Shown: one piece after another, positions 5,627 to 6,077 of the stretch
How positions within the stretch are numbered: the stretch's first letter is position 1
Layout of the letters: every line of letters begins with the position of its first letter
Origin: Campylobacteraceae bacterium
GTDB taxonomy: Bacteria; Campylobacterota; Campylobacteria; Campylobacterales; Sulfurospirillaceae
NCBI GenBank assembly: GCA_027011025.1
Contig: JALVAU010000419.1
Coordinates: 1 to 6,077 of the forward strand
DNA length: 6,077 nt
Direction of reading: 5' to 3'
Notes under the pieces: model-generated
Databases searched by the model: none
What the model was told of the DNA's origin: nothing
The model's input: the letters and a program-made list of their open reading frames with translations, nothing else
Translations under genes and position numbers: made by a program

Positions 5627-6019
5627 TTACTGTGTCCTAATTTTTTTCATATAATCTCTAGCTTTGTCGCCACGCAGATAATCAACGATACCAAGCATTC
5701 CATCGGTTAGATATCTTGCATTAAACCCTTGCAATTTTAGATAGAGTCTTGCTATTTCAGCCCTATCGTAGTGTGGACACATAGTAACAACTGTTTTATT
5801 TTTGTCAATCTCATCAAGTCTATTTGGTATTTCATTTAGTGGAATATGATCACCAAATCCTATCTTCCAAGCCTCATACTCTTCATCAAATCTTATATCT
5901 ATCACTTGGACTTTACCCTCTTCATAAAGTTTTAAAAGTTCAGGTAATTTTATTTTCATATCAATTCTCTCTTGATAATCAAAGTTTTTTAGATACTCAT
6001 CAAAATTTATTTTTTTCAT
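5627..6019 (-). CDS. single-domain rhodanese-like sulfurtransferase
   Basis: Cytoplasmic protein of 130 residues with one rhodanese domain after a short lead of about 22 residues. Visible: the first strand VQVIDIRFDEEYEAWKIG (37-54) with the DIR motif and the EEYEAWKI helix, HIPLNEIPNRL (58-68), and VVTMCPHYDRAEIARLYL (77-94) carrying the catalytic loop Cys81-PHYD-Arg86 (C-x4-R, six-residue loop size as in sulfur rhodaneses), then GFNARYLTDGMLGIVDYL (98-115). The active cysteine would carry a persulfide; the partner is unknown. No signal peptide or membrane segment is seen. Start ATG at 6019 with GGAG (6030-6027) 7 bases upstream; this ribosome site overlaps the end of the preceding gene. The gene is in one operon with that gene (1-base gap) and the ABM-type gene (11-base gap). 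The CPHYDR loop differs from the Gly/Ser-rich loop of classical enzymes, so substrate preference may differ. Confidence 0.9.
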   Translation of the reverse strand: MKKINFDEYLKNFDYQERIDMKIKLPELLKLYEEGKVQVIDIRFDEEYEAWKIGFGDHIPLNEIPNRLDEIDKNKTVVTMCPHYDRAEIARLYLKLQGFNARYLTDGMLGIVDYLRGDKARDYMKKIRTQ

Positions 6020-6020
6020 T

Positions 6021-6077
6021 TTATTTCTCCTGCACCCATAAAGAGTATTTTTTATCTACATCATAAAATTTTATGGG
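6021..6077 (-). CDS. C-terminal end of an unidentified protein upstream of the rhodanese gene
   Basis: Of the three minus-strand frames at the right edge only this one is open: 18 codons reading PIKFYDVDKKYSLWVQEK, then TAA at 6023-6021. The stop lies one base before the rhodanese ATG and the last codons contain its ribosome binding site, the tight packing expected in an operon. The peptide is charged and soluble-looking. Too little is present to name a family, and an 18-codon frame could be chance. Confidence 0.55.
   Translation of the reverse strand, partial: PIKFYDVDKKYSLWVQEK

Noticed and set aside
5824..6066. 80-codon plus-strand frame at the right end
   Set aside because: Antisense to the rhodanese gene; composition is that of a shadow frame.

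Overview
The window is AT-rich (arms with many A/T tracts, Lys/Ile/Phe-rich proteins). It has short intergenic gaps, AAGGA-type ribosome binding sites and extended -10 promoters (TGnTATAAT) with weak -35 boxes. Together with the protein families present, this suggests a member of the Campylobacterota (Sulfurimonas/Sulfurospirillum-like). The genus cannot be fixed from the sequence alone.

Layout. (1) Bases 1-156, minus: N-terminus of a YeiH-type membrane protein (UPF0324, putative sulfate/sulfite exporter family), cut by the window edge. It is divergent from (2) a LysR-type regulator (260-1138, plus), the usual yeiE/yeiH-like pairing. (3) A formate/nitrite transporter family channel (1147-1938, minus) converges on the regulator gene and is divergent from (4) a long siroheme nitrite/sulfite reductase of the NirA type (2091-4001, plus). 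(5) A membrane-only cation:proton antiporter (4100-5311, plus). (6) On the minus strand, a small operon read from the right edge: the last 18 codons of an unidentified protein (6021-6077), a single-domain rhodanese (5627-6019) and an ABM-type monooxygenase (5220-5615) whose last third has been replaced by unrelated sequence.

How the genes may work together. FNT channel plus NirA makes a compact nitrite assimilation module: nitrite enters through the channel and is reduced to ammonium in the cytoplasm with ferredoxin electrons. The two genes share a 152-base intergenic region that is itself a large imperfect dyad, with a mirror-image extended -10 on each strand and a small palindrome at the exact centre. 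The LysR/YeiH pair probably belongs to a separate sulfur oxyanion response. The antiporter has its own promoter.

Most worth a second look: the 97-bp dyad between the FNT and nirA genes; the C-terminal extension (about 95 residues) and the unusual second cysteine motif of the reductase; the Asp-Asn pair in the antiporter where Asp-Asp is common; and the apparent deletion junction near 5390, which truncates the ABM gene and leaves the start of a lost plus-strand gene. I see no tRNA, rRNA, CRISPR array, insertion sequence or convincing rho-independent terminator, and no wholly new system.
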